Positions 21,156 to 31,385 of a DNA stretch of 64,000 bases are shown here, piece by piece. Position numbers and translations under genes: made by a program. Position 1 is the first letter of the stretch; each line of letters opens with the position of its first letter. This stretch comes from Rugalucina vietnamica (lineage: Eukaryota > Mollusca > Bivalvia > Lucinida > Lucinidae): NCBI GenBank assembly GCA_964017185.1, contig OZ024873.1:49276760-49340759 (forward strand), written 5' to 3'. The notes beneath the pieces were generated by a model. The model was given only the letters and a program-made list of their open reading frames with translations. It was not told the origin of the DNA and did no database searches.

Positions 21156-21584
21156 TGGAAAACATGTCCGTGAAACAAATAGCAAAGCTGGGGTGGTATA
21201 CCTATTTCTCTTATTTTCGCACCAAGGGAGCGTGGTGGAGTAGTGGTAGGGCGTCAGACTCCGAATCGAGGGGTCCTGTGTTCGATCCCTACAAGCGTCA
21301 CCGTGTTGTGTCATTGAGCAAGACACATTAGCTCCCTACAGTAATGGTTAAAACACAGGAAGCGTTGGCTCCGTATGACTGAAACATTGTTGACTGGGAC
21401 GTTAAGCCTCAACACAAACAAACAATTTTGCCCCCAAAAAATAGATTGTGGGTAAAACCGCCTCGACCCACAATTAATGTTGTAAGTAAGAACATTAAAA
21501 CTATCACAATTTGTCAAATGAAATTTTCACATTTTTACAGCATGTGATTTTATTTTAATTGCATGGGCATGTTTTCGTAATGTT
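21156..21584. repeat. B element copy 4, split by a SINE
   Basis: The left tip 'aaaacatgtccgtg' with 'ggggtggtatacctattt' and the right part 'atagattgtgggtaaaaccgcctcg' through 'gcatgggcatgttttcgtaatg' are B. The hairpin is partly deleted. The SINE at 21226-21424 interrupts it. Confidence 0.8.
21226..21424 (+). mobile_element. tRNA-derived SINE
   Basis: The head is tRNA-like: A box in GTGGTGGAGTAGTGGTAGGG and B box in GTGTTCGATCCC. A middle domain has 'gtgttgtgtcattgagcaagacac' and the tail is GACTGGGACGTTAAGCC plus CAAACAAACAA. An imperfect 13-bp target duplication flanks it (ATTTTCGCACCAA / ATTTTGCCCCCAA), placing the insertion inside a B element. Confidence 0.85.
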
Positions 21585-21884
21585 TTTGGACATTTCTTTC
21601 TTCCATATTCCTGGAAGTACTATTGTGAGGTTAGCTGGCGGAAATATTTGCTTTAGGAGTAGTTCGAAATTTTAAGTTTCCACATGCCAAATGATTGAAA
21701 TGAATAGGCTTTACAGGACATGAAAAGTGGTTTTATTGAAATGTCCATTGGTTCTGAAGACCATGTTTTTGACTACCGATTCAAAGAGAGAAAATATGTT
21801 CTTTGGAGAATGTGCATTTTTTTTTCACTCAGACTGTATTTCTTTTGAATGTAATGCCATTGAAACCCGGCGTTTGTTTTAATG
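21585..21884. other. Nothing recognised
   Basis: No repeat or RNA gene seen. It could be the 3' flank of the minus-strand ORF that follows. Confidence 0.35.
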
Positions 21885-22100
21885 TTATGGCATTTTTAAT
21901 GATTTCTGGCAGTCAGCGCAAATGAAATTACAGGAATTTAGAGAAATCTGAAGGTCCGAAAAATGTTGTTTTAAAGATTTACTATCAATTTCTTTTTCTA
22001 AACGAATTCTGTTGTATTTTCTTTTTTTGAATATGAAATTTTGGCCGCAGTTCGCACAAGCAAAGGAGGCTAGTGAAGCAGAGGCAGAAGCGGCGTCCAT
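21885..22100 (-). CDS. Hypothetical small protein with two CxxC pairs
   Basis: The ORF has 71 codons and starts at ATG 22100-22098 in the context AACAACAATGG, a good animal initiation context. The peptide has an Ala/Ser-rich start, then CANCGQNF (Cys 15 and 18), a basic KKRKYNRIRLEKEID stretch, and CNFICADCQ (Cys 57, 61 and 64). The spacing C-x2-C-x42-C-x2-C is compatible with a zinc-binding fold of the type that opens transposase-related or DNA-binding proteins, where such a domain forms a first exon. It ends with a stop in frame soon after the last pair, so it is either a complete tiny protein, an exon using a donor I could not fix, or a decayed gene. The GC-rich upstream flank supports transcription. 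The family is not recognised. Confidence 0.4.
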   Translation of the reverse strand: MDAASASASLASFACANCGQNFIFKKRKYNRIRLEKEIDSKSLKQHFSDLQISLNSCNFICADCQKSLKMP

Positions 22101-22260
22101 TGTTGTTTATGTTCACATGACCTCTGCATTCTGCATAGCTAATTAGCCACGCGCGTATAGCTCCGCCCTTTCGCCAAGTATGGAAGTCGGAAAAATCAGC
22201 TGTTCCGGAAACACCCGAAGGCTTGTGTAGTAGCCGTGTAGACAATCTGAAGAAGTGAGA
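22101..22260 (-). promoter_or_regulatory. Possible promoter of the CxxC ORF
   Basis: Relative to its surroundings the stretch is rich in CpG. On the minus strand it contains GGGCGGAGC (GC box-like) and GGTCATGTGAAC shortly before the ATG. No TATA box is evident. Based on composition only. Confidence 0.3.
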
Positions 22261-22437
22261 TAAACAGAAAATGGTTATTTTAGCGTTAAAATCCTAATAC
22301 TAGGTGAGGTGATTGTTCATGAAGCTGGAATAATGTTTTTTGGTTTGAATAGTACGGTTTCTAATCAATAATATTGAATATTTTGTATTGTTTTGATCAG
22401 ATCGAACCATCAAATGATCAAGGCCCGCAACAGAAAA

Positions 22438-22476
22438 AGTAGTCACTGTGTATAACCGTACAGTGAGCCAAAACGG
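22438..22476 (-). repeat. Conserved ~38-bp motif shared with 26991-27029
   Basis: On the minus strand, CACTTCCGTTTTGGCTCACT followed by GTACGGTTATACACAGTG. The second copy on the plus strand at about 26991 differs at two positions only. The block begins CACT and ends AGTG and holds an ETS-like ACTTCCG. Confidence 0.6.
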
Positions 22477-22925
22477 AAGTGATATATAAGTACACAAATA
22501 CATCACTAGTGCCCATAGGATTTCTAAAGGTAAGCAATCATTTATATCGATGTAAATCAAAATTAAGGAAACAAATCTTAACGCGGTTTTCGGTGTTGGA
22601 AAGAGAATTGAAAACTTAATTAGCGTATGCGTTGCTTATTGTGATTTTGTTTATACTTTCCAGTGTATCCTGCAAATTATATGACAAATCACTGACTTTT
22701 CATTTTTATGACTCGTCAAATCTGTGTTTCGAAGTCTGTTATGGGTAACTGAGTTCATACATTTTGATCAATCCAGTGATGAAAGATAAGAAAATCATTT
22801 GTCTTGAAGCCTTGCACCATGGTATTCCCCAAGTCGTTAAACTTACCTGGGTATTCACCAAGGAATTGCAGGTCTCCCTTCCGATCGCCTGTAGCGTACA
22901 GTATCATTAGTTAAAACGTATCAAG
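22477..22925. other. Nothing recognised
   Basis: AT-rich; no shared repeat or ORF of note. Confidence 0.35.
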
Positions 22926-22927
22926 AA

Positions 22928-24268
22928 ACCAGAGGACCAATGGTCCTGTAAATGCTCACCTGAGATCTGCTGCATATACCAATAAACATGTTTGAATATT
23001 ATGGTATTTAACCCCAGTGCAGGGGCAGATGAAGCCCTTGGGCCATTTTCTTTTTTTCAGAATCTTCAATATCCTGTCCATTTGCCAATTTCCTGCTGGC
23101 TTTTCCCTTCAAATGGCATTTTAACAGTTTTCCAAATTCAAATGCATAGGCCACCCATGTTGACCTTGCCATAAACTTGGTCAAGGTCATCACAGGGTCA
23201 TGATTTATATATACATTGGAGTACTTTAGCCATCGATGCTTTTGAAATCAGTCTATTGGTTTCAGAGAAGATTTATGATGGGGTTTTACCATATATGGAA
23301 ATGGCGGCCATCTTGGTCATGTGACCTAAATTATTAATATACACATTGGTTTCCCCATCCTATGGATGCTTCACATAAAAATTTGGCTTTAATTGGCCAA
23401 GCGGTTTCAGAGAAGATGTTTGAATATTATGGTAATATACATGTATATTGCCCCGGGGTGCGGCCGTATAAGCCCTTGGGTCATGATTTATATACACATT
23501 GTAGTATTTTAGCCATCAATGCTTCGTGCGAAGTTTCTTTGAAATCGGTCCACCAGTTCCAGAGTAGAAGATTTTTGAAGGTTTTTTACCGTATATGGGC
23601 ATGGCGGCCATCTTGGTCATGTAACCTAGATTATTTATATACACATTGATTTCTCCATTCTATAGATGCTTCACATAAAATTTGGCTTTGATTGGCCAAG
23701 CGGTTTCAGAAGAGAAGACGTTTGAATATTATGGAGATATACATGTATATTGCCCCGGGGTGGGGGCACATGAGCCCCTGGGATCCAATTTTTTTTCAGA
23801 ATCATTAATATTCAGTCCTACTGCCCATTTCCTGCAAGACTTTCACTTTAAATGACATTTTAAAAGTTTTCCCCATTCAAATGCATTGGCGACCTATGTT
23901 GACCTTGCCGTAAAATAGTCCAAGGTCATCACAGGGTCGTGATTTATATAAATATTGTAGTACTTGAGCCATCGATGCTTCATGCCAAGTTTCATTGAAA
24001 TCGGTCCACCAGTTCTGGAGAAGAAGATTTTTGAAGGGTTTTACCATATATGGGCATGGCGGCCATCTTGGTCTTGTGACCTGGATTATTTATATACATA
24101 TTGGTTACCTCTTCATATTGATGCTTCACATAAAATTTGGTTTTGATTGGCCAAGCGGTTTCAGAGGAGAAGATCTTTGAAATTGTGGACGGACGGACGA
24201 CGGACGGATGCCGGATCATGGTCATCCTATAAGCTCACCTTGTGAGCCTAATGGCTCAGGTGAGCTAA
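22928..24268 (-). mobile_element. K repeat, full-length copy
   Basis: On the minus strand it runs from TTTTAGCTCACCTGAGCC (24268) to GGACCATTGGTCCTCTGG (22928). The interior has about three diverged tandem units, marked by 'ggcggccatcttggtcat' at about 23305, 23605 and 24059 and by 'gccccggggtg' at about 23451 and 23752. The subterminal AGCTCACCTGAG / CTCAGGTGAGC pair is inverted. The palindrome near the 3' end is Helitron-like, but no Rep/helicase coding is present, so it is non-autonomous at best. Confidence 0.75.
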
Positions 24269-24451
24269 AACTGTACGACTAGTGTCATCATTGATTGTTA
24301 TTTTAGCGAATTTCGTCCATTTTTGTGCGTTTTTATATACAATATGGTTTGAATATTCCGAAATCTCATGTGCAGATTGCATTGATATACTTTTTGAGCC
24401 AAACTGTATTGTATATAGCCACATACTAAACGTCACAGTGTGGCAGCTTAA

Positions 24452-24913
24452 AGGAATAGGCCCACAAACTATTGTGTGTGCGTTTTATAAAAGCCTTCGT
24501 GTAGCTGAACAATTTGCAACACATTTCATGAAAATCAACAAAGGTAAAAGAAAATTATAGCGGTTTGAAAATTTTGATGACCCAAATCCAGAACGAGACT
24601 GTGAGGGTATGACGTCACTCCCTCACAATCATGGAATTATAAATATCTGCCATTTCCATGCATATAAAAGTTGTTGAAAGTAAAAAAGTTGTTGAAATAC
24701 TTTTCATCCATTTAATAGAATCATACTGATCTGTTTTCGAATGTAAAAAGTAAGTCTACTACTTTTAATAAGCATTTTTCTTTTTTGGTCACGTGACTAG
24801 CTAAACAAAATGGCGGCCACCATAGGCGGCCATTGTTGAATCTTAAAACTTTCATATCTTCAAAATCACTTAACCGATTTTAATGAATGTAGTGTCAAAA
24901 TGTTTGTTTCGCT

Positions 24914-24976
<63 letters not shown>

Positions 24977-25009
24977 GAAATGAAGGATAATGTTTGTAAA
25001 CCTATTCCT
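24452..25009. mobile_element. TTAA-flanked TIR element
   Basis: TTAA occurs at 24448-24451 and 25010-25013, with AGGAATAGGCCCACAAACTA at the left mirrored by TGTTTGTAAACCTATTCCT at the right. Target TTAA is used by piggyBac and Kolobok elements. The interior carries a (CT)n tract (24917-24970) and 'caaaatggcggccaccatag', but no transposase. Confidence 0.8.
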
Positions 25010-25019
25010 TTAAATAATA

Positions 25020-25270
25020 GAGTCCGGCGAGTGTTTGCGATTTTCACCTACAAATCAGATGCTATGACAGTCTCGATAAAAAGACAATGTTGTGGCAAAC
25101 TAAACTTTAAGTCGGGACCATCATAGAGTCACCGGCGTGCAATTAAAACAGGCAGCATAGTTATCAACCATGACTGGGTTACAAACTAAGCCTGCAGACT
25201 GTCGCATAACATTTATGTTATATCCTATAGGTTTGTAACGTATAATGATTTTTCTAAACTGAAAAGAAAC
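25020..25270 (-). repeat. J repeat, 5' part
   Basis: 'gcgtgcaattaaaacaggcagcatagttatcaaccatgactgggtt' and 'gcagactgtcgcataacattta' are the complement of 36.70-36.83 kb. Confidence 0.75.
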
Positions 25271-25740
25271 AGCATTCCTTCCTTATAAGTTTCTTAACAT
25301 AAAATAATATAAGGAATCCAGGTTATTTCGTTTTCGCGAACACTTCAGAAAAATGAACCTACGATGACACTCATTACTTCCATCAAAATAACATTGAAGT
25401 GTTTGCAGAAACGAAATAACCGGGATTTCTTACATGTATGTTACTTTCTGTCAATGAATGCTAAATTTCTGCATTGCCTGCACCTATCTATCAGTCAAAT
25501 AGAGTAAACGCTATAGTAGAAAAATCGAAAATCTAAACTCAACTTCGGCCTCAATCGCAATGTGAGTCACCGATCATTTATCGGTTTGTATGTAGACAAT
25601 ACCATGTGATTCTCAGAAGTGAAATAGTTGAGTATTTTATGCTTGTGTATATCCAAAAACCATCGCTTCAACTTCGATAGCAATTGGTATCGACATTATT
25701 CCGCACCAAGAAAACTTCAAAAAGATATCATCATTATTCC
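25271..25740. other. Nothing recognised
   Basis: One short inverted pair around 'aaataacctggattcc' (25310-25330, 25410-25432: ACGAAATAACC) suggests a small decayed palindrome. Confidence 0.35.
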
Positions 25741-25744
25741 GCAT

Positions 25745-25746
<2 letters not shown>

Positions 25747-25815
<69 letters not shown>
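25747..25815. repeat. (AG)n microsatellite
   Basis: About 34 uninterrupted AG units. Confidence 0.97.
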
Positions 25816-25817
<2 letters not shown>

Positions 25818-25984
25818 CGTTAGAAGCATTGTTCATGTTGAAACTTTTTATTTTATCAATTGAAAATCATACACATACACTTGAGAGACCGGGCTAACGT
25901 TGAAGTAAGTTTTCATTTTCATCCACAGTCTTGACTTCACAACATCATTATCGTGGTACCCCAATTAAGAAGTTCAATTGTATA

Positions 25985-26055
25985 GAAATTGGAGGCAACG
26001 TACCGACATGACCGTATGTTCACTGGGACGTTAGGCACCAATTCAAACAAACAAA
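25985..26055 (+). repeat. C-type tail
   Basis: 'ggaggcaacgtaccgacatgaccgt' then CACTGGGACGTTAGGCACCA and CAAACAAACAAA, a 5'-truncated copy of the common tail. Confidence 0.75.
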
Positions 26056-27333
26056 GTTAACGTTGTCGCCGCCAGGTAGCGCTCTAGGTCCTCTGTTTAT
26101 GTACTGACAAGCTGCATTTGACCGATGCTCGCTAGAATGCAAAAATCCATATACATAACACTGAAGAAACCAAGTTGCCATAACAAAATTTTCTAGAAAA
26201 TTATTATTTCATATGCATTTGAGGTCATCAAATTGAATTTCTCGGAGGTCACTATGAACTATGTGCCCCCAGCCAACATCTTCCGTTTAACTTAACAGAA
26301 TATTGTCAGTATTTCACATTTTATCTAACGCTGAATTCGCAACCGAGACGTCGTGTTGCCAATATACAAGACGCCAGCGTGATACTAGTATTTTATTGAA
26401 ATATCAATCAATTATGATCCAGTTTGAGAAGGGTGAAACAAATTACAAAGTCTGAATACGATATAATAGTTAATTACATGTATAGACGAGCAGGTAGTCT
26501 ACAAACCACTATCATTCCTTAGAATCAGTGTAGGAGATGGCTAAACACTGTATATCTGTAGACACGAAATGTGTTTAAGTAACTAGTCGTATAGTTGTTG
26601 GCAACAGGGTGGCTGTTTTCAATAGACAATTATTTGCATGTTAGAGTTTATTTGCCCAAATCGAGTAAAGGGTTTTCGTGATAATAGATAATATGTCTCT
26701 TCTAGCAGCAAAACTTTCCACATTGTGAATCAGAATATATTTTTTTTCTAGAGAAAAATCTATCGTACTTACGAGCAAAAAATAATAAATATCAGTGATT
26801 TCGTGCATTAAATGCTGATTTGCAGACAGATACATCGTGTTCGGATGTTTTGAAAATCATTAATAAAACTATGCTTAGTTCGCTATTCATAACCGAAAAC
26901 CGCGATTAAAAGCGTCGTGTGAAAGTGAACTTACCTCGATATGAAAAATTGAGCGTCTTCGTTTATCGCTGGGAACCGTACAGTTGGTGTCACTTCCGTT
27001 TTGGCTCAATGTACGGTTATACTCAGTGTAGTGGAGTGAGGTTTCGCAACTACGCCACAGCGAGACTGTTTTTAATGGTAAAGCTGAAAAGGGCTGGCTT
27101 TTTTTTAAATTTTCACTACAATATTTATATAAAATATATGGGTGGAGAGGGTGAGGAGGGGCAAGTGCACAAAACATAACGCAACTGCTTCTTAACGTCA
27201 ATGACCTTGCAACTTGTGCATCTAAAGTCTGTTTCATAGTGTGTGATAATGTTTTTTTCGCAGATAATTTACAACTGTTCAAATAAAGAAAATATTTTCT
27301 TGGCACAATAAGGAGCTAAATAATTATGTTCCT

Positions 27334-27336
<3 letters not shown>
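26056..27336. other. Nothing recognised apart from the shared 38-bp motif
   Basis: Contains the second copy of the CACTTCCGTTTTGGCTCA motif at 26991-27029. ORFs at 26887-27306 and 26919-27179 overlap on opposite strands without coding signs. Confidence 0.4.

Positions 27337-27369
<33 letters not shown>
27337..27369. repeat. Poly(A) tract
   Basis: A run of 33 A. No SINE or LINE body was recognised on its 5' side. Confidence 0.95.
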
Positions 27370-27374
<5 letters not shown>

Positions 27375-27534
27375 CTTTTTGATCATGATTGCTCAAAATT
27401 ATTATAAATTGACACAAATGACATACCTGAGACAAAATCGTCATGATCAGGTAAAAATTCTCGAAAGATATGCTTTTTCACGATCATCGATTATCTCCAT
27501 TGCCAATGCAAAATCACTTTGCAAAATTCATTTT

Positions 27535-27860
27535 GGCCATAAAAAGGTACAAGTAGGCAAAGATCAAGAAAAGGCGCAATCAGAAAAAGATTCCCACTCC
27601 AAAAACCGAGATGGGAAAAAACTAAATTAACAATCAGGTACTTATACCATGAAAACATGGGCAGCTATTTTCCCAATAGGTGGCCACTCAGTTACATGTA
27701 CCAGGTTACCTAAACTTAACTAAAAATATGAAAACATACATAAGGCACCAACAGCACAAAAAATTTAAACACAAGGACATAAAACGAAAGAACCACCACA
27801 GAAGTATCGCTTTGGAACGATCAGTAATATAAAATCACTGGCGGGCTTAAATCGATTTTA
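27535..27860 (-). repeat. J repeat, 3' part
   Basis: 'ggtacaagtaggcaaagatcaagaaaaggcgcaatcag' through 'ggaacgatcagtaatataaaatcactggcgggcttaaa' is the complement of about 37160-37475. Confidence 0.8.
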
Positions 27861-28378
27861 CAGGTACCTAACCTCACACTCCGCTTCTGCAGTGGTTCAT
27901 AACATTTAGTTAGTTCTTTTAACAAAACCTTTATTTGTTCACCGATTATCAAAATTTTTGCAGGTCCTAATAGACATTTCCAACTTAATCTGAGATACGA
28001 TATACGATCTCCGAGAAACTTTAATCGATTTCTGGGGGGTATCTCAAGGCTGTCCAACTAAGTTGGTGAAACCCCTATACTTCTAGTACCTGTACACAAT
28101 TAAATGCGTTTGATAACTTTCGTACCAGGTTTTATAAGTTTTTTTTCTGAAGGTATCTGAAGTTTTTTAATTTAAAAAATCATACACAGATCTTATTATG
28201 GTCTTGTGCACCGATCACATGCATTCCAAGGCCATGGTATTTTTAATTGATCACGCAAATCTATGTGGCTTGCAAGAAACAGACGTCAGGCGAAGCAATT
28301 ATGAACAGCTAAGCAATCAATTCTGCTTCTTAGAAATCGACTGCCTAGTGGTGGTTGTGGTCGTGGGGGGAGCCGCCC

Positions 28379-29127
28379 CAGGGGGGGGGTACTCTGAAAT
28401 TTTCTGTATACATAGGCGAGGCTGACTTTTTTGGGGTCAAAATTTTGAATTTCCGTATTTTTTTGGGTTTTCAGAAAAACTAGTTATTTTTTAGGGTAGT
28501 GAGCTTTTTATGGATATTTTTTTGGGGTCATTCCTTTTCTGAATTATTTTTTGGGGTCATCTATAATTCTAAGTAATTTTTTGGGTTTTGCACATTTCTT
28601 GGGAAATCTCTTTATTTCTATAAAGATAAGAGTGGCTTACACTTATGTTTTACAAGGCCTTAAGATTCAATTTTGTTTGCGACCATGCCTTATGTCTGGT
28701 CTCGGTGAAATTTTGGAAACTTGATCATGACGATGTTGTTTGGATTGCAAATCAAATGAAATCAAAACCATCATAAGACTTACACTTTGAGAATAAATAG
28801 AATCTTTAAATTTTATCCAACTTGGTATTTACTTCCTAGTTCCTACATATATTAACTGTATTGTGACGTGTTCTGTTGGTTGGTTGATTCGGGATTTAAC
28901 GTCCCACCAACAGCTTAGATCATATGGATGTGATAAACATAAAAAAGATGAATACATGTACATGTAATTTTTTGGGGTAAGCTAAAAGTTCAAGTATTTT
29001 TTGGGGTATGCCTGATAGGACTGGTATTTTTTTGGGGTGGTCAGCAAATCTCAGTAATTTTTTGGGTTTGGGGGTAGAAGCTGGGGCCTCGCCTATGTAT
29101 CCACAAAAAATGAGAGTACCCCCCCTG
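28379..29127. mobile_element. hAT-like MITE with CAGGGGGG ends, nested in G
   Basis: CAGGGGGGGGGTACTCT at the left and AGAGTACCCCCCCTG at the right are inverted, followed inwards by ATACATAGGCGAGGC / GCCTCGCCTATGTAT. Flanks GGAGCCGC and GGAGCCAC look like an 8-bp duplication, blurred by the G-run; the two other G copies read 'gggagccacagc' without the insert. Inside are many 'attttttggggt' units. A CAGGG tip plus 8 bp fits hAT. Confidence 0.7.
28865..28935 (-). repeat. C-type tail scrap
   Basis: 'ggttgattcgggatttaacgtcccaccaacagct' is a decayed inverted C tail inside the hAT-like MITE. Confidence 0.5.
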
Positions 29128-29239
29128 GGGGGGAGCCACAGCAGTTCTCGATGTTCGGTCGGGAAATTCCCCGTGAAACCATCGTGCCCGGAAGGTGACA
29201 ATCAAACCATTGAAATATGCCGATGCAGGAACAATTTGA

Positions 29240-29345
29240 TAGGTTCATCAATTATCGACATTTTACTGGCGTCGCCAATGGGATTCGACCCCCATGTAGC
29301 GGGTAGTTAGAAGCCATCGACGCTACTGAGTGAGCTATCCGGAGA
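29240..29345 (-). repeat. tRNA-like SINE scrap inside G
   Basis: On the minus strand GGATAGCTCACTCAGTAGCG resembles an A box, and GGGGGTCGAATCCC resembles a B box 40-50 bases later. The copy at 33.2 kb keeps the A-box part but lacks about 60 bases including the B box. It is a component of the G family, not a working tRNA. Confidence 0.5.
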
Positions 29346-30169
29346 CCCAAAATGTTAATGTAACATTTCATTCTTGCTGCGGTCATATATTCGTAGACAA
29401 TGATATTCTGACACTGGTGAAGGAGTTAACACAAATGAGTAAAGTTGCACCAAAACTTTTAGAACTTGATTTTAGTGACAATTTTTGTTCGCTCAAACAT
29501 TCTTAGTTATCCAGTTCCTATCGGGGTCCAAATTTCCAGAAGGGGTCTGACGGAAAATTTCAACATGGCAAAAACTAATAATCTGGCAATTCCAGGGGGG
29601 GGGGGGGGGTCCGGACCCTCTGTCCCGCCCTCTGGATCCGCCCATGCTTGGTTTGTTTTACGCACCAGCAAACAGCTATGGTCGTGACAGGACGTTGCCA
29701 ATTGGTCTTCTATCTTACATTATGATATAATGGCATGCAAAACTGATTTCGTATATCATGTTGCATTTTTAAAAAGCACCCATTACACTTTCCCTTGATT
29801 TACGATTCTTTGTCAACAGCGCTTTTAATGCAGACTGATATGTGCTCGTCGACAATATGAATTCATAGTTTTATAGTGTGACAATTTAAGTTTATTTTGA
29901 AAGAAATGTTTCCAGAGTGCATAAAATTTTCACTGTCTTTGTTTATGTCTACGTGTGTCCTACACCCTTAACCCGTTATTTGTTTTTGTCAGAAAGTGTG
30001 GTTTTTGACATTCATAAAACATACCAAAGAGGCATGCTGTTTCGATGAGGTGGGGGCACGTCATCATAGTGAGAAAACCCTTCATTAAATGTTAAAAAAA
30101 CTCTGATAGCTTGTACTGCTATATTAATGTTGGCATACATAATTCCACTGTGTCTCATGTGCTAGAATA

Positions 30170-30399
30170 ATTGTGCCGCGACGCGAGAAACCCGGTCTTC
30201 GGGGTTTCCGACCAGATCTGATACAACCCGAGCTGTACAAGCACAGAAGATGACTAGAGACGGGAAATTTTGGATTAAAAAAGAAGAGGTATTGTACTAT
30301 CCGCGCAGCGAAAATAAAGGCGCTGATCAGCTTGCAGTTGCTGCGAAGCTGATCTGCGCCCTTGTTTTCGCCTAGGCAAACATCTCACGACGGGGCTCA
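30170..30399. repeat. A-related MITE within G copy 1
   Basis: 'gccgcgacgcgagaaaccc' at the left, 'aaaggcgctgatcagcttgcagttgctgcgaagctgatctgcgcc' in the middle and 'cacgacggggctca' at the right. The same insert sits at the same place in the other two G copies, so it entered before G spread. Confidence 0.75.
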
Positions 30400-30941
30400 T
30401 TATTAAAACAGGTACTAGGCACATCTTCGTCTGTAAAAACTGGCTTGAAAAGAGTGTGCATCTGTACAAGTTCTCCAACCCGATATATTGTGTCCACCCT
30501 GGGTGCCCACCATCCGAGTGCCGCTGTAAAGATGTGGGCTAACACATTTGTTATGATCTCGCCGACGCATACAAATGCCGTAATCTTATTTCTTAACACA
30601 GCATGGCGCATCAATAAGCGATAAACCGACAGATCCCGTGGAATTATGGACAATTCGGACCTTGGCTAATTCGGCCCTAGTCAATTCGGACCCTAAAAAA
30701 TTCGGCCCTAGTCAATTCGGACCTCGACCACTGGTCAATTCGGACCCTTTTTTATTGGTCAATTCGGACCTCAAAAATAAAAATTCTTTGGTCAATTCGG
30801 ACCTTTTCTGTTGGTCAGTTCGGACCTTTTCCATTGGTCAATTCGGACCTTTTCCTTTAGTCAATTCGGACCTTTTCCATTGGTCAATTCGGACCTTCGG
30901 ATTATGCATTTTCCATATTAAAAGAAAACTGCGTTCAGATT

Positions 30942-30943
<2 letters not shown>

Positions 30944-31000
<57 letters not shown>
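30944..31000. repeat. Poly(A) tract
   Basis: A run of 57 A inside the hAT-like element. Confidence 0.95.
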
Positions 31001-31001
<1 letters not shown>

Positions 31002-31120
31002 GAGCCATCCGTTACTGATTTCTTGCTATGCTATATGACGGTCTCGCATTTCATAAGATAAAATTGCGGTTTTAAGAAAACAGATGGGCTGCTTGAGCCT
31101 ACATATAATGCTTATTCACT

Positions 31121-31385
31121 ACTGGCGGACCGTCTGATCACTGGTTAACCGCCCAGAAGGTTTTTGCCCAGGAAAAGTGGTTCAGGTCAAACCACCCATA
31201 CATATAATCCCTTGTGTTAACGTGCATGGTTATATTTTCTAGCGAAATTGGGATGTCATGACATCGTATTGTTGGGTAAATGTCCTACGGCAAAATGGAG
31301 GCAACGTCCCGACATGACCATAGCTGTTGATTGGGATGCCTAGCCACAAATCAATCAATCAATCAATCAAAACAAAGTATTTCAC
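31121..31385 (+). repeat. C-type repeat with (TCAA)n tail
   Basis: 'cgtctgatcactggttaaccgc', 'cccaggaaaagtggttcaggtcaaacca', 'atggaggcaacgtcccgacatgaccatagctgttga' and the tail ATCAATCAATCAATCAA. Its poly-unit 3' tail marks it as a retroposed copy, nested third-level: C in hAT in G. Confidence 0.8.

Noticed and set aside
21230-21295. tRNA gene
   Set aside because: It is the head of a SINE with body, tail and target duplication.
26887-27306. 139-codon minus-strand ORF
   Set aside because: Overlaps an unrelated plus-strand ORF; no domain or conserved pattern.
27337-27369. Poly(A) run as the 3' end of a processed pseudogene (also 63101-63142)
   Set aside because: No recognisable gene body or target duplication was found next to either run.
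30638-31018. ORF with repeated LVNSDLF peptides
   Set aside because: It reads the ATTCGGACC repeats and the poly(A) run of the hAT-like element.
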